DNA of 64,000 bases from Amphibalanus amphitrite (lineage: Eukaryota > Arthropoda > Thecostraca > Balanomorpha > Balanidae), in contig NW_024881507.1 of the NCBI RefSeq assembly GCF_019059575.1, positions 868,001 to 932,000 on the forward strand, in the 5' to 3' direction. The number at the start of each line of letters is the position of its first letter. Position 1 is the first letter of the stretch. The notes below the pieces were generated by a model. That model was not told where the DNA came from and made no database searches. It saw nothing but the letters and a program-made list of their open reading frames with translations. Shown here piece by piece: positions 11,375 through 24,200 of this stretch. The translations under genes were made by a program, and so were the position numbers.

Positions 11375-13837
11375 CAGACTTGTAAACGATTCAAAAAAAT
11401 TCAATCAATTCAATCACGACTCACTTGATGAAATGACCGATTCAATCATAACTCAATCAAACAGTCTGATTTTCCAAGCGATTCAATCACGACTCATGGA
11501 CCTTGTTATTCAACTCAATCACGACTCATCCCATTTTCAGTGATTCAGGGAATGACTCAACTCATGATTTAACTCAACGCGATTCAATCAAGATGTTATA
11601 TAAAATATATACATATGTGATATCAATTTAAGACATTTTTTGGAAACTGATACAAAACAGATACCAACCAAATACACTAGGAGAATACCAAAAAACATAG
11701 AAAAGTACTAAATCTATACTGAACTCTCAACAAAGTTGTAGATATTTATATAAATACGGTGGAAAGATGATAATTGAAGTGCAGAAAACACAAGTTCTGT
11801 TACAAATGAAGCTACCAGAAGACTTATAAAAATTCATTTATCTGCTTGGCGCTTGCAAAAGGAAACATGCAAAATTGCACAGAACACTACCACATATTAT
11901 CAGCATAATCGAAAAGGACCAAAATTTGCAAATCAATTGTGATACCCAAACTAAAACAGCTGGTGATCAGCCATTCAAAAAAATATTGATTGATACTTTA
12001 TCAAGCAGTGGTAAAGCCGGTAAAGATTACACGGACTAGACATTTTCGGCGTGCTACAAGTTTTCTTTACTATCAAGAATACGGAATATCGACACATACG
12101 AAGCTATTCAATAGTTACATAATATAAATTGAATGCTCTCATGATAAAACTACCTCAGCCATCCATATCTTCAATGACAAAATAACAATTCCAAGCCCGC
12201 CCCACGACACCAAACTTCATACGCGGCGGAGCTCAAGCTGAGTTGCAAGTTGTAAAGGCCTGGCTACACTACGCGTTTTCTGCGTGCGTTTTTTGCTTTT
12301 GCGAGTTTGCGTGATTTGCATAATATGGTTCTAGAAAGAAACGATATTATGTTTTGTTTTTGTTATATTTTTTATGATTTTTTTTAATTATTAAATCATT
12401 ATAAAAGGTTTTATTAACTTTTATATAATATACGCAAACGTGCAAGCTCGCAAAAAACGCACGCAGAACACGCGTAGTGTAGCAAGGCCTTTAGTACTGA
12501 AGTACATACGCATGCGCTAAGTGGGCAGCCATCTTTAATTTGGCAGCAGAACATGAATTACTAACTATATAAAATACATAGTTTATATTTTTAGATTCAA
12601 TTAAGCATATTTATGCATGCGTGTAAAACAATTTTTTATTCTGCCCAATTCATTACAGAAAAAAATATCCAACAGTAAAAATCTAAATTGGTTTGGCAAT
12701 ATGTATTTAGCCCGGCACTAGGTAGTTGCAGCGTATATTGACGCAGCTGCGACATAAAAGCGTACATATTTTGCGTGGTTTGCATGTGGCAAATATTGCG
12801 AGCAGTCTGGCAAATCTCTAATCCGAATTTAGCATCGAATGCAAAACTGTTAGCGGTCCTCAAAACTAGAAGGTGAAGAACACCAAACGGATAAAGATTG
12901 TTGAGCTATGAAAACAATAGATTTTGGGTGATGGTGGAGGTGATGGGAAGGTGGTTGTTTTTTAATACCTAGTAGGGTATGTATCTGCTTTTTGCCATTG
13001 TATCTTTACTTTTGTGTAATTGGGAGCCACCACGGCAATATGTGACAGATCCATCAGTGCTCATAAGCCAAGGTATTCCAGTTATTTACGTTGATAGGTA
13101 AACGCTGATTCTGCTGGGAAATGTAAAGTGAGTGAGAAGACCATGGGTTAGATCAAGCAATTTATGACCCTTAGCCCAAAATCAAATCAGTAACTAAGGT
13201 TACCAAATTATAATGTGAACATGCATTGTGTATTCATCAATATACTCACAAATGTCCTGATGAAACAGGGTATTGAAAATATAATGATTAACATGATATC
13301 TAAAACATGTGTGTTGAACTGTTGAGCAATGTGCGCCTGCTTACTGCTACTGTTAACTTGGCTACTATACTGATTTTAAGGCACTGGAAAGAAACTTAAC
13401 ATTCATTTTTTCATCTTTATGCATTGACATTTATGTATATTTTGTGTTTACAGTTTGATTAAAACCTAAAACAATTTTTTATGTTTTTCAATTATGATAG
13501 CTGTGCGCATTTATAATGCTGACAAAATACCTAAAAATTTTGCAGTGCATTGTGTGTGACTATGATGCAAATGCCACATATATTTCTACATAATATAGTA
13601 CTAAATATGGTCATAACCTCAATTTCCAGCACATGGTGATTGAATCATTTTGTTAATTCGATCAACTTGAATCGATGAGTTGCCGATTCAATCACTTGCA
13701 GTTGCCATGTTTGACCGAATCAATCAGGATTCATATGGTGACAAGAGGTGATTCAACCGACTCAATCACAGTGAGTCGGCATTTTCAAGCGATTCATGAG
13801 AATCGATTCAATCAGAGTTGAATCGCTTACAAGTCTG
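11375..13837. mobile_element. Non-autonomous hAT transposon, 2463 bp
   Basis: The ends are CAGACTTGTAAACGATTCA on the left and, reversed, CAGACTTGTAAGCGATTCA on the right. A perfect 8-bp duplication GTTTGACA flanks it at 11367-11374 and 13838-13845. The 5'-CAG start and 8-bp duplication are hAT hallmarks. Subterminal 200-bp zones hold many GATTCAATCA/GACTCA motifs in both orientations, as expected for transposase binding sites. The interior is AT-rich and has no transposase frame. A second miniature element lies inside at 12254-12492. Confidence 0.92.
12254..12492. mobile_element. Miniature inverted-repeat element nested in the hAT element
   Basis: The left end AAAGGCCTGGCTACACTACG is mirrored at the right end with AAAGGCCTTGCTACACTACG. 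The similarity extends through GCGTTTTCTGCGTGCGTTTT for about 60 bp. The centre is AT-rich. The target duplication is unclear. Confidence 0.82.
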
Positions 13838-13845
13838 GTTTGACA

Positions 13846-14465
13846 TTATGTTGGCTAATTATGCTACCTTCTGACCTTCGGTGTTTTTTTTATCCCGACA
13901 CATATACTGAGCGAACAATAGCTCGCCGCTCACCGCCAGTCGCTGACTGCCTTTGACGGCATGCGATCGTCACGACATCAGACCGCGTCTCTCCATCTCC
14001 CTCTCTCCCTCCCCTTCTCTCTCTCCCTCTCGGCCGTCGTTTCACGGCCGCCGTCGTCGCTAAGTGGGCCTGACTGGCGTTATCTGCTCCGGAGCGGCCC
14101 ACTGACAGGCCGACACCGGCGGCGCGACACACGCCAGCGGGACAGCTCGATGACGGATTGGACGTCTGTGACGCAGCCCGACAGACACACGACACGATAA
14201 CGAGCCGCGACATGGTGCTGAATGAGGGCAGCCAAACGCTTTATGAACGCGGTATTTAAATAACAATGGAAGGGGTTACGTTTAGTGGCCGGTTTATGAC
14301 TGCTGAAGTAATTAAGACCATTCAGGTGCACATTACAGATGTTATGTAGAGACGGCAGGGGTATGAGTTGCCTGTTTTGCAGCTTATCAGCGGAGCTCTT
14401 TTGCATCGAGCATTTTTAAAGTGGTTCCCCAAAACGGACACTCAAACACTGTGGTCAAACTTTTA
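13846..14465. other. Non-coding upstream of the first rk exon found
   Basis: Contains a pyrimidine-rich CTCTCC tract near 13985-14035 and a GC-rich patch. No exon seen. Confidence 0.5.
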
Positions 14466-14568
14466 TATATGTTACAGGCAAAGTGAAAACTCGGGCATTT
14501 TGCAAAATGCCTAGGCAATTTGCAAAATGCCTGACCCGCCAGAGTTTTCACTTTGCCTGTAACATATA
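14466..14568. mobile_element. 103-bp palindromic miniature element
   Basis: Perfect 27-bp inverted ends: 14466-14492 begins TATATGTTACAGGCAAAGTG and 14542-14568 is its complement. The centre contains two GCAAAATGCCT-type palindromes. It ends 95 bp before the first LRR exon. Confidence 0.85.
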
Positions 14569-14662
14569 CATATTTTGTTTGAGTTAGCTGTGTTTAACGA
14601 TCGCTTGGGCTAGTGTGAGTGCATGGATGGATAGAGTGTAACACGTTTTTCTTCTTTTGCAG

Positions 14663-14734
14663 AGATCTGAGCAACAATAACTTCCAGAGCATCCCACCCG
14701 ACTTGTACAAAACGTTCCCGTCTGTTGTTAAGCT
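14663..14734 (+). CDS. rk: rk exon encoding LRR1 (first exon found)
   Basis: The exon is preceded by a pyrimidine-rich tract ending TTTGCAG and followed by GTGAGT. It starts and ends in phase 2, and its 24 residues read LDLSNNNFQSIPPDLYKTFP and onward. It aligns with the first LRR of vertebrate LGR4/5 (LDxSMNN), which is why the N-terminal cap is judged missing rather than merely divergent. Confidence 0.9.
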
Positions 14735-15192
14735 GTGAGTACTCAATATATTTTTACTGTTATCTTATCATTTTAGGCACCGTGATTAGCCAGAAATTTA
14801 TCATTTTTTGAGTTCTCAATTACGAATTTCAGATAATACCATTACTTTTTGGAATAACTCTTAAGCGAGCAATTCACTGCACCAGAAATGAGAACGCAAC
14901 TAATCTACCACTTTCCCCATATGCGCATTCATGAATAACTTCAGTGGATACCATTAGGCATTATGTCGGTTTACAGCCGAGTATAAACAGCAGTCGACTC
15001 TGCGTTCTAGCCAAGTGCCTACTTGACCTTGTTCGTCCTTTTGTTTCAGTGATCTCAGCCATAACCGAATAGGCAAAGTGCCGGCGAGCGCCTTCCAGCG
15101 GCTGCGTCTCAGATCGCTGTGAGTGGCCCCCAGATCTGGACATGAAAACATATAGGGCTGGTAGCGGGATATATGTATCTGGATAAATAGCG

Positions 15193-15283
<91 letters not shown>

Positions 15284-18200
15284 GGAAGGAGGGAGGGGAG
15301 TAATGGACGGAGCCAGAGAGGAATGGAAGGAAGTTGGGAGAAAAAAGGAGAGAGGGATGGATGGACTTATAGGGAGGGATAGAGGAAAGATGGAGTCAGG
15401 GAGGTAGGAGGAAGGGATGTAGGGAAAGAGGGAGGAATATGAGTGTAAAACAATCTTTTGATCGTATTTAAAGTTGTTAGATAGTGAACTATCCATCCTC
15501 TTCCTGTTTGCTGTTGCCGTGTGTTGTGGTGAGATAACTGGCGAATGCCGGTGCGGTGCCATCCGGGGGGCTGGAGCAGAGTATGGTTGGGGAAGACGCG
15601 GCCACTGCCTGTCGGCGGGCTGGGAGCTCATTTCGGACCAGCTGTGGCTGGCTGCCGGTCTTATACCCGGCAACTTTCTGCAATAAACGCCGTGCCGGAC
15701 CGGACAGGAATCTGCAGTGTCCGCGACAGGAATTTTCGGTGACTCTGACAGATGTTTGGGGTCTCCCCGACAGTCGGGACGGATCTATTTCCAATGAATG
15801 AAAGGATTTATTCTTGACCTCGCCGCCCTACCAACCAGGAAGTTGTGAAAGGTGTAATTCGTAATGTTTTCGCTTCTTGTCCATAGGTCACTGGCGTGGA
15901 ACCGGATCGAAGCGTTAGCCCCCGAGGCCATGTATGGGCAATTACGGCTCACCAAACTGTAAGTGAAGATAAAAGTGATTTTATATAGCAATGCATTATG
16001 ATGTCAGTTTTTTTTTTAGCATGCGGACGGGGATCCCACGCGACGCGGCCCTCCTTTCACTGAGTCACGAGCCCAGAGTTTGTCTGTCAGCTGCAGCGCT
16101 GACCTCGTGAGAGGGAGCGGCGCGGTCATTTTCAGACAGGACGGGCCCATCATCCGGAGTCATATCCGGCACATCTTGGCGGCCGCCACAGTCAGGTCCG
16201 CCTAACGAGGAATCCCACGGGGTGCCCGCCAAATGTCCCTTGTCCCTCGCCGCCGCATTTCTGGCAAACACGCAGACAGTACCTACGCAGCTTGAATGAC
16301 GTTCTTGCTGCTGCGTTAAGATATGAATGAAACTATAATTAGTTAATTTACATATAAATATGTGTATGCTGTATGCACAACCAGAATGAGCACAATATCT
16401 GAGCTTAGCAATGCATCATGTCTTAACTCTTAACCGTTGACTTTTTTGACGCACTTATTGCTCATAACTAGGCATTGTTTACGTTGTTTGGATGGTATCT
16501 AGGTACATATGACTCTTGCTTCCTGGTACCTTCCTAGGTCATCTATCCTCAGCATAGTCGCCAAAGTTCTCCTTACTTCCAAACACTATTGGTACAGTCA
16601 CGGAACACCAGCTATCAATTCGCACATCTGACGACCGCTTGTCTCTTTCAGGGATCTGCGAAACAATCGTCTCAGCGAGGTGACGGAGCCCAGCTTCCGT
16701 CCACTGCGGAGGCTGGAAGAACTGTTCCTGGACAGGAACATGTTTAGCAGCATTCCAAGCAAGGCTCTGGCACCTCTCACAAGACTAAAAGCGCTGTAAG
16801 TACACACTGCTGCGTGCAAGGTGAATAAATAGACGCATGTACTATTCAAATTACAAATATTTTGGATAAGCTATACCAACAATGCGTAAGCATGAATCAC
16901 CTTGGATAGCACACACTCGTAATACTCGTACATTTCATATAAGGAAACCAACTAAACCATCTCTGATCTCAGCACCGTTTCCATTAATCACAGGAGGCGC
17001 AGCTTCCTGGACCACGATAGCCATGGTCTTCCATGAAATCAAGTCACGGAGCGACCTCGTGTAGCATTTGTAACGTGCAGACTGCCGAACTGGCTTATCG
17101 GAGGCCACATCCATCGACACAGAGCGCCGCCACTGGACGTAGGGTCTGAGTTTCGGCCGGATCAGCGGAACGGCGCGCCCTCTGATCCCATGCACCGATT
17201 CATTTCCGACAGAGCTCTCGTGAAAATAGATTAAAGGATCTTCCACGCCGCGGGTCGTTATCTTTTATCGCTCGTTGCGGCACAATAACGTGGCCCTAGT
17301 GGCCATTTTGTCGTTATGGATAGTCGCTTTCGTTCTGTAACCGGCGACCGGGCTGTCTCATTGGCAGGAGTCTCGAGGGCAACCAGTTGACATCGCTGCC
17401 TGACAACGCGCTCAGCACGCTGGAAAACCTGCAGCTGCTGTGAGTACTAGCTACCTTTGAATTATCCCCTGCAGTCTGAAAACCCTCATTCAGGTTGCAA
17501 GTCGCTCCGTTATAATACACTGACCGGCAATGCATGTGTTGCTTTCATGGATTATTTACATTGTTTATAGACGGTGTACATGTTGACCGGTGTTGCTGAC
17601 ATTCCCTAAACATTTTGATGCCGCCTCTGTCATCTCAGGATGTTGCCGGATGATATATTGCATTTAAATCATGCTTATGTCTGCAACAGGCGCGTTATTC
17701 AACTCAAATATATGCAACATGCCATCCACCAGTCCAACTCATTTGCCTCCCAGGACACTAGAGCTTGCCTTGATTTCATGCCTAACGAGACATTCATTTT
17801 TCTTCAGCTGCAGCGACGCTCATAACATTCACATTAGAATAGCATATAAATAACCCTTTGTAATTCATTCATGGGAGTAATGCATGTAGCCCTTTTAATT
17901 TGATATTCTCTTGCGAAGTGTACTCCAATGACCGACATCGTAAATACAAGTATTTTGACATAATTTTTACCTTCAGAGCGGTCGAATTTATCGTTGGTCC
18001 TATGTCCATTGTCGTTCATTGGTCCATGTTTTACCATATCGCTGTGGTGGTCCCTGATCCCTCCTCTACCTCAGTCCTCCCGCCTCTCTCCGACCCCCCT
18101 CGGACCGCTGTAATCCGACCCAGCCCGACGGCCTGGATTGTGTCGCGCCGATGCGCCGCCGGCGGCCGTCGGGGTCGGCGGAGGCCGCTGCCTACGGGCC

Positions 18201-21200
18201 CGGCCGGCGCGCCGTCGCCGTCGTCGCCGTCGATGGCCACTCTCTCTCAGGGGTGGGGGGGGGGGGGGCAGATTATTCAATGAATCGGAAGGCGTCTGCA
18301 GCGGGCAGCGTCTGAGGAGGCCCGGCTGAGAGTGACGCGGCGGCCTGGGCCGGGTCGGCACAATGCCGCCCGGACGGGGTCGCTGCCGTCTCTGGGAGAC
18401 TGTGGGCCGGGGTTGCGTCCTGCTCAGGGCAGACTGTCGGGGAATAAAGGACGGCTGTCAGCGCCAACCGGACCTCCGGCTGGCGCTGTGTTGTTTCTTG
18501 TCACTCAGTCCAGCTGTAACACGCACGGCAACATCCCCACTTTGGAACCAGTTGCCTCTTAGCTGCATGGTCCCTTCCGTCTCTGGTTGTCCACTCCGTC
18601 CATTTCTTCGCTCACTGCAGTGTCCCGTTTTCCATCCCGTTTTCCGTGCCGTCTCCGTTCGCCCTCTCATCTCCATTTATCCACCTCATTCTGCTTTTCC
18701 GCTCAGTGGGTTCTTTACGGTCTCCTTTGGAGGTATTTGTCTCCGAGATGACCCCATTCGTCATGAGGGGCATAACAGGCTTGATGATTGCACGTTTTTT
18801 TTTCTGGCGGAACATTTGCATTCATAGTTCTCCGGGTGGATGGCGGGCGAACTGGTTGATTTATACAAGCCTCGGCTAGTTTTACTGCCGGGATGAAACA
18901 TCACTCGCGTGTGCTCTATGTGACAAAGCTTCAGTCATCTGGCTGCGAATAAAGTGAAATTGCCTCTGCTCCGCTGATGGACAGCGCTCCAACTGGAGGT
19001 CATTTGGCAGCCCCGAGTCAATCGACACACGTCCGGCCGAGACTTTGGCAGCACTTGGCTCCGAAATCCCCTCACAAGTCAGCCGCTGGCGAGGATTCCT
19101 GTTGGCAGACAATTCATGTGGGACTTGAAAGTGCTTTGTACCAAAGTCTGGCACAAGAAGACAAATTTAAATGCGCTTGATCAGCTTTTGTAATCAAAGT
19201 AGCTACGAATGCTGTTTCTGTCATCTGGCTCCTCCTCTCCTGCCTTGCTCTTGACCCCTGATTTGCTATGGTTAACTGAAACATTTCTGACCCCTGAGTC
19301 TCTCCTGAGCTCAAACATCTCTTGATTCCGAACCTTCCTTTTAATTCCCGAGTGACTCCTTTCCCCCGAGCCTCTCCTGATCCTGGCTCGGAGACATCAC
19401 TAGTCTGAACTTCTCAACGTCACTGGCAGGAATCTGAAGAACAACTACCTACAGGATATCGATGATGAGGCGTTCGCAGGACTCAGCCAGCTCCGAGTGC
19501 TGTAAGTGACCTCACACAGGGCAGCCTGTTCTTGTGTTTAAATGGGGGCGCATATTACTTGTGGCTCGAGAAGACAGGCTCGTCGATTACGAACAGGAGG
19601 CTTAACCCGCGCACCGACGGGGGTCTGCGCCAACTTAGTACCGACGGGGGGGGGGGGGGGGGCGGATGACCGCCCCCCCTGAGATCTCGAGAACGAAGCA
19701 AGATAGCGACAAGCGGTAAACGGCATCGGATACGCACGGTCAAGATCTACAATTTTTACTAAGGTCATTTTCAGGTCAGGTCAAAGATGACGTCACAGGG
19801 GTCGAAAAAGTCAAAATGGCGGCGCTAAATATGGAGAGAGTTTTTCTCGAATAACTTTCGAATTAGTCAAGATAGGAACAAACTAAGGGCATCATCGTGA
19901 TCCTCTCGTCAATCCGCATCGAATGATATATATGTTGACCTCGAAAGGTCAAGGTCAAAGGTTGACCTCAGGTCACGTGACCTCGAGGTCATCATGTATA
20001 TCATTCGATGCGTCTTGACGAGCTGAACACAATGAGACCATCCACGCGTCTGTATCTTGTTCCTGTACGGAGTTATTGGCCAAAAACCTTTGGTGACCTT
20101 TGATGACGTCACATGACCTCACAGCTGCCCAACAGCAAAACAGACCTCAAGGTAGTGAAGGTTGATCTTATATGAAGTCATGTATGGTATATGGGGCCAT
20201 TCCGACCCGTTTTAGTGGTAAAAACAGGGAGTTGATTTTTCCCCCATTGACTTATAATGGGGAGGTCGCGAAATTGACCTGACCTTAGGTCACCGATATC
20301 AAAATTCCGTGATATACAAATTGTAGCTACTAATGACCTAATAACATCCTGCGACTTTCAAAGGCCTCCGACATCTACTGTATCTCTGGCACGGTGACAA
20401 AGTTGCAAAAAAGTGACTTGAGGTTGGGTCATTCAAAGTGACCTGGTGACCTGACCTTGAAAGATAGGAGGTTCAAACTTGCACACCATGTGTAAAATTG
20501 ATAAGGGAATAGTCATACCAAATTTCGCGGCGCTACGCGCCGCGGTTTTCCCGCTATTCGCGAAAAACCTCAGGGGGGGCGGATATCCACCCCCCCCGTC
20601 GGTGCGCGGGTTAAATGTGACACTCAGTGCTTGATTAGTTATATGTATGCACTGTGCACATTATTATATTCCATCCACTACCGTTGATATCATATTGTTG
20701 CAATTCATTTGCTCACAGTTATATTATCTGAAATATTTAAACAATGCTGCTTAACAATCTGTTGATTTTTTTTCAATAACGTTCAGTTTTGAATGTTTTT
20801 TCTAATTTTTTACTCTACCTATTATTCTGTCTGATCGTATTTTATGTACATATATTCAAAACTAACCTAATAATATACAAATATAACACGATGTGTATGT
20901 AACCATTCGGACACTGAATGATAACAGACTAACACCTGGCGCTCCCCTGACCCTCCCTAGAGAGCTGGAGGGGAACCTTTTGACGGACATTCCGAAGGCG
21001 ATCGGTCGCCTCACTGCCGTCCAGACTATGTGAGTAGTAACGGTCATAGATGAGCGGTTTAGATGTGATAAGCACACTGATCGGCACAGCATTAAATAGT
21101 TTTCGTTTCTGAAGGACGAGTTACTTATCCGAGCGCAGTGTCTGAATGCTGATAGGAGGGCAGCCACGCCATTATTCGAGCCGCGTCCGAACATCAAGGT

Positions 21201-24200
21201 GTATTCGCGGCTGAGCCTAATTAGATGACTAACGAACATCATCACTCAACTCTAGTTGAAAGGTGTAATGAACATCTGTCCTCGTTGCACAGCTTAGCCT
21301 GTAAATGGAGACATCAAGGAACACTAATATATTATGCAACCAATACATGCATATAGCATCTCAGCTACCAACACTGCACATTTGTTCGGAAGCTACAGTA
21401 TTCTCGGATAGTCATTACTCAATGCTAGCCTATGAGGCTATCAACACTATCATCACGTGCTCGTTCACATGTTTGATGTGCCGTTTGGTGCGGTTGCAGT
21501 CAGCTGTCGAGCAACCGTCTGACGTACGTCAAGGAAGGGGTGCTGCAGCGGGCTCCGTCGCTGGAGAAGCTGGAGCTGGGCGGTAACCCGATCCTCACCG
21601 TCGACAGAGACGCCTTCGCCAACCTGCCGCGCCTCAAGGAACTGTGAGTGTTCACTGAGGCGCTGTGCTGGTCTGAGAGTGCGCACTGAGCCACTGTGCT
21701 GGTCTGTGAGTGCATGTGTTTTATTGTTGAGGCACTGTTATGGACTGTGGGTGCCTGTTGAGGCACTTTGCTGTCACGTTTTATTTATGTCACAGCGCGT
21801 TTTTTTTACATTCTTGAAGATTTAAACCTCCAATCTCTGGAACCAAGATGTCATGGCGCTGTCACGAAGTCTAACTCCCCATCTCTGCATTAATTCTCTC
21901 CTGACATAAGCGTTGTCCGTTGTTCCAGCAAACTGTCTGGTGTGAAGGAGCTGAGTGTGTTCCCCAATCTGAACGGGACCGGGCAGCTACTGGACCTGCG
22001 GATCTACGGCAGCAAGCTGACGGCGGTGCCGGACGACCTGTGCTCCATAGCGCCGCGACTGCGGAGAATGTGAGTCAGGGGAGAGAGAAGACTGAAGCAA
22101 GCGGGAGCCAGGACTAGACGGGAGCCGGGACGAAGGGAGCCGGGAGCACATGTGATCCGAGATCAGACGGGAGACGGGAGCTGACGGGAGGTCAGCAGGA
22201 GCCGAGACGGGAGGATGGCCCGCTGGGAAGAGTGAAACAGAATCCGATACGTTGTCTGTGAAAGCTGAAACTGTAGCGCAGTTCAGTATGATGCAATATA
22301 ATGGAATGTTTATGAAAAGTGGGGATGAGCTCGGTTGCTAGCTGTTTGGTGATTGAAATCAAATACATTGTTTTATATCGAAGAGCTTCAAATTTGTCGG
22401 CGTAAATTGACTCGGCTGTGATCTTATTTCAGATATCTGCCATCGAATAGCCTCCGAGCTCTGCCGAAGCTGGACCAGTGTGTCGACCTCCGACTACTGT
22501 AAGTACCCAGTGAAGCTATAGGGTCACCGCAACAAGCTTCGCATAGCGGTGGCTCTGTCCTTGTGAATCCTTCCTATCAAAAGGTTCGGACTAAATTTAC
22601 ATAAAAAAACTTCTGGGTCTTTCCCAACGTAACCCCACTGAGTCCACTGCGCCAATTATCCATGCGGGATTCCCGTTTGGTTCATCCCGCTGGCCGTTCT
22701 CTGTCCAGCGCAGTGGCTCCCATGGGACCGTCCCCCCCCTCCAGGCCGGGGAGGGGAGGGATACGGTACAGGCTCGCCGCTGCAGCCGCCGCGCGGTCGT
22801 TGTCCGAGTCATTTGCTGTGGAGGCCGCTTCTGAACGGATCCCTATGTTTGTCGGAATGTAGCTCCGAGAGTACTGTCTGATTATACGGCTGTAACCGAT
22901 GGCCGAACTGGCAGCGGCGCGGCTCGCAGCGACTCGCAGCGGCCGCCGAGCCGTCATTAGCTCGCCGCGGTCGTCCGTCATTTTCTGTTGTGCTGCGAGA
23001 AAGACGCATGAGACGGGTGCCACGCCGACATGCCGCCATTAGACGGTGCATCTTGTATGTCCATGTAAATTTAACCTCATTTGGTTATGTGATGATGATT
23101 AATTGAAGTCGCCTTGGTAAAAAAGAGGCAAGCTTTGTAGTTAGCACATCAGCATAAGCCATTTAGATGCGACAACATCAAGGGACACCCGGGAAAGAAT
23201 TTTACCTTTTTACAAAGCAGATATGTAAAGTAAATTTTGCACTCGTTATTGATCTTTTGTTCTTAAATACAGTAGCATGCGTGCTGTTCGCTACCGTTTT
23301 GCAGGCTTCGGTAAGCAAGTCCACGAAAAATAAACAGTCTTGCAAGCGTCTCCATTCACTTTCTACAACTCAATCCTACAGCAGACCGTCTCGACACGCG
23401 CAGTTGGTTGATGGCTCGTAAACAGCAGGGTCACACCGGCGACCATCCGTCTCTGCCGGTGGCAAAAACTGGGCTCGCACCCCGCCGTGCCGGGAGCAGT
23501 AATCTGCAGATGGGTGGAGCGACAGGGTTGGGGCCCGCGGCGGCCGGCCCACATGGAGCGGGGCGGTAACAGATCGGGCCGAGAGCGCCATGACTGATGG
23601 CTGGCGGCGTGCGGCGCGGAGTGCCTGCTGCAGACACGAGCCGCCGACAGCCGGCCGGCCGGGCCGGGCTCTCTGCCTCATACACCACGGCGCCGGCCGG
23701 AACAATGGACGGCGGCTGCAGCCGGCGGGCCGGGACTGCCGGGCTGCGGGCGGTTGCACCCCAGGCAGGGCTCAGTCAGGAACTGGACCGCCAGGGTCGG
23801 CTCTCTGGGCGGGCGCTGGGCAGGCCGGCAGACCTCCACATTAGGCCGTCCGGGGTGCGGGGTGGACGCCTGATAGTTCCAGAGTGCGTGGGCAGGTGAT
23901 TCCTGGCAAATTAGCCTTTTTATGGTACTGGTGCGCCATGGCCTTGTTTTGAGCACCAAGCAGCAGCTGTTTTATGGATATTTTGCCTTACCTGTTACAG
24001 CCTCTTGATGTATGTAAACCAGATATAGGTTCCGAAGAGACATTTGGCAATAGACGTTAATTTGTCTGAAAAAATCACATATTTTTCCAGTCAAATCATT
24101 TTTCTGTCAGATTAAGTAGGCTCCTACATCTACATAGTTATGCCGCAAATCATCTTGAGTTGAACACATTTCAGTTAAAACATGACGTTTGAGGAAGTGA

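Noticed and set aside
14954-15673. 239-codon minus-strand open frame with Ser-Leu repeats
   Set aside because: Its core is the (GA)39 tract and neighbouring purine-rich DNA read in reverse. It also overlaps an rk exon.
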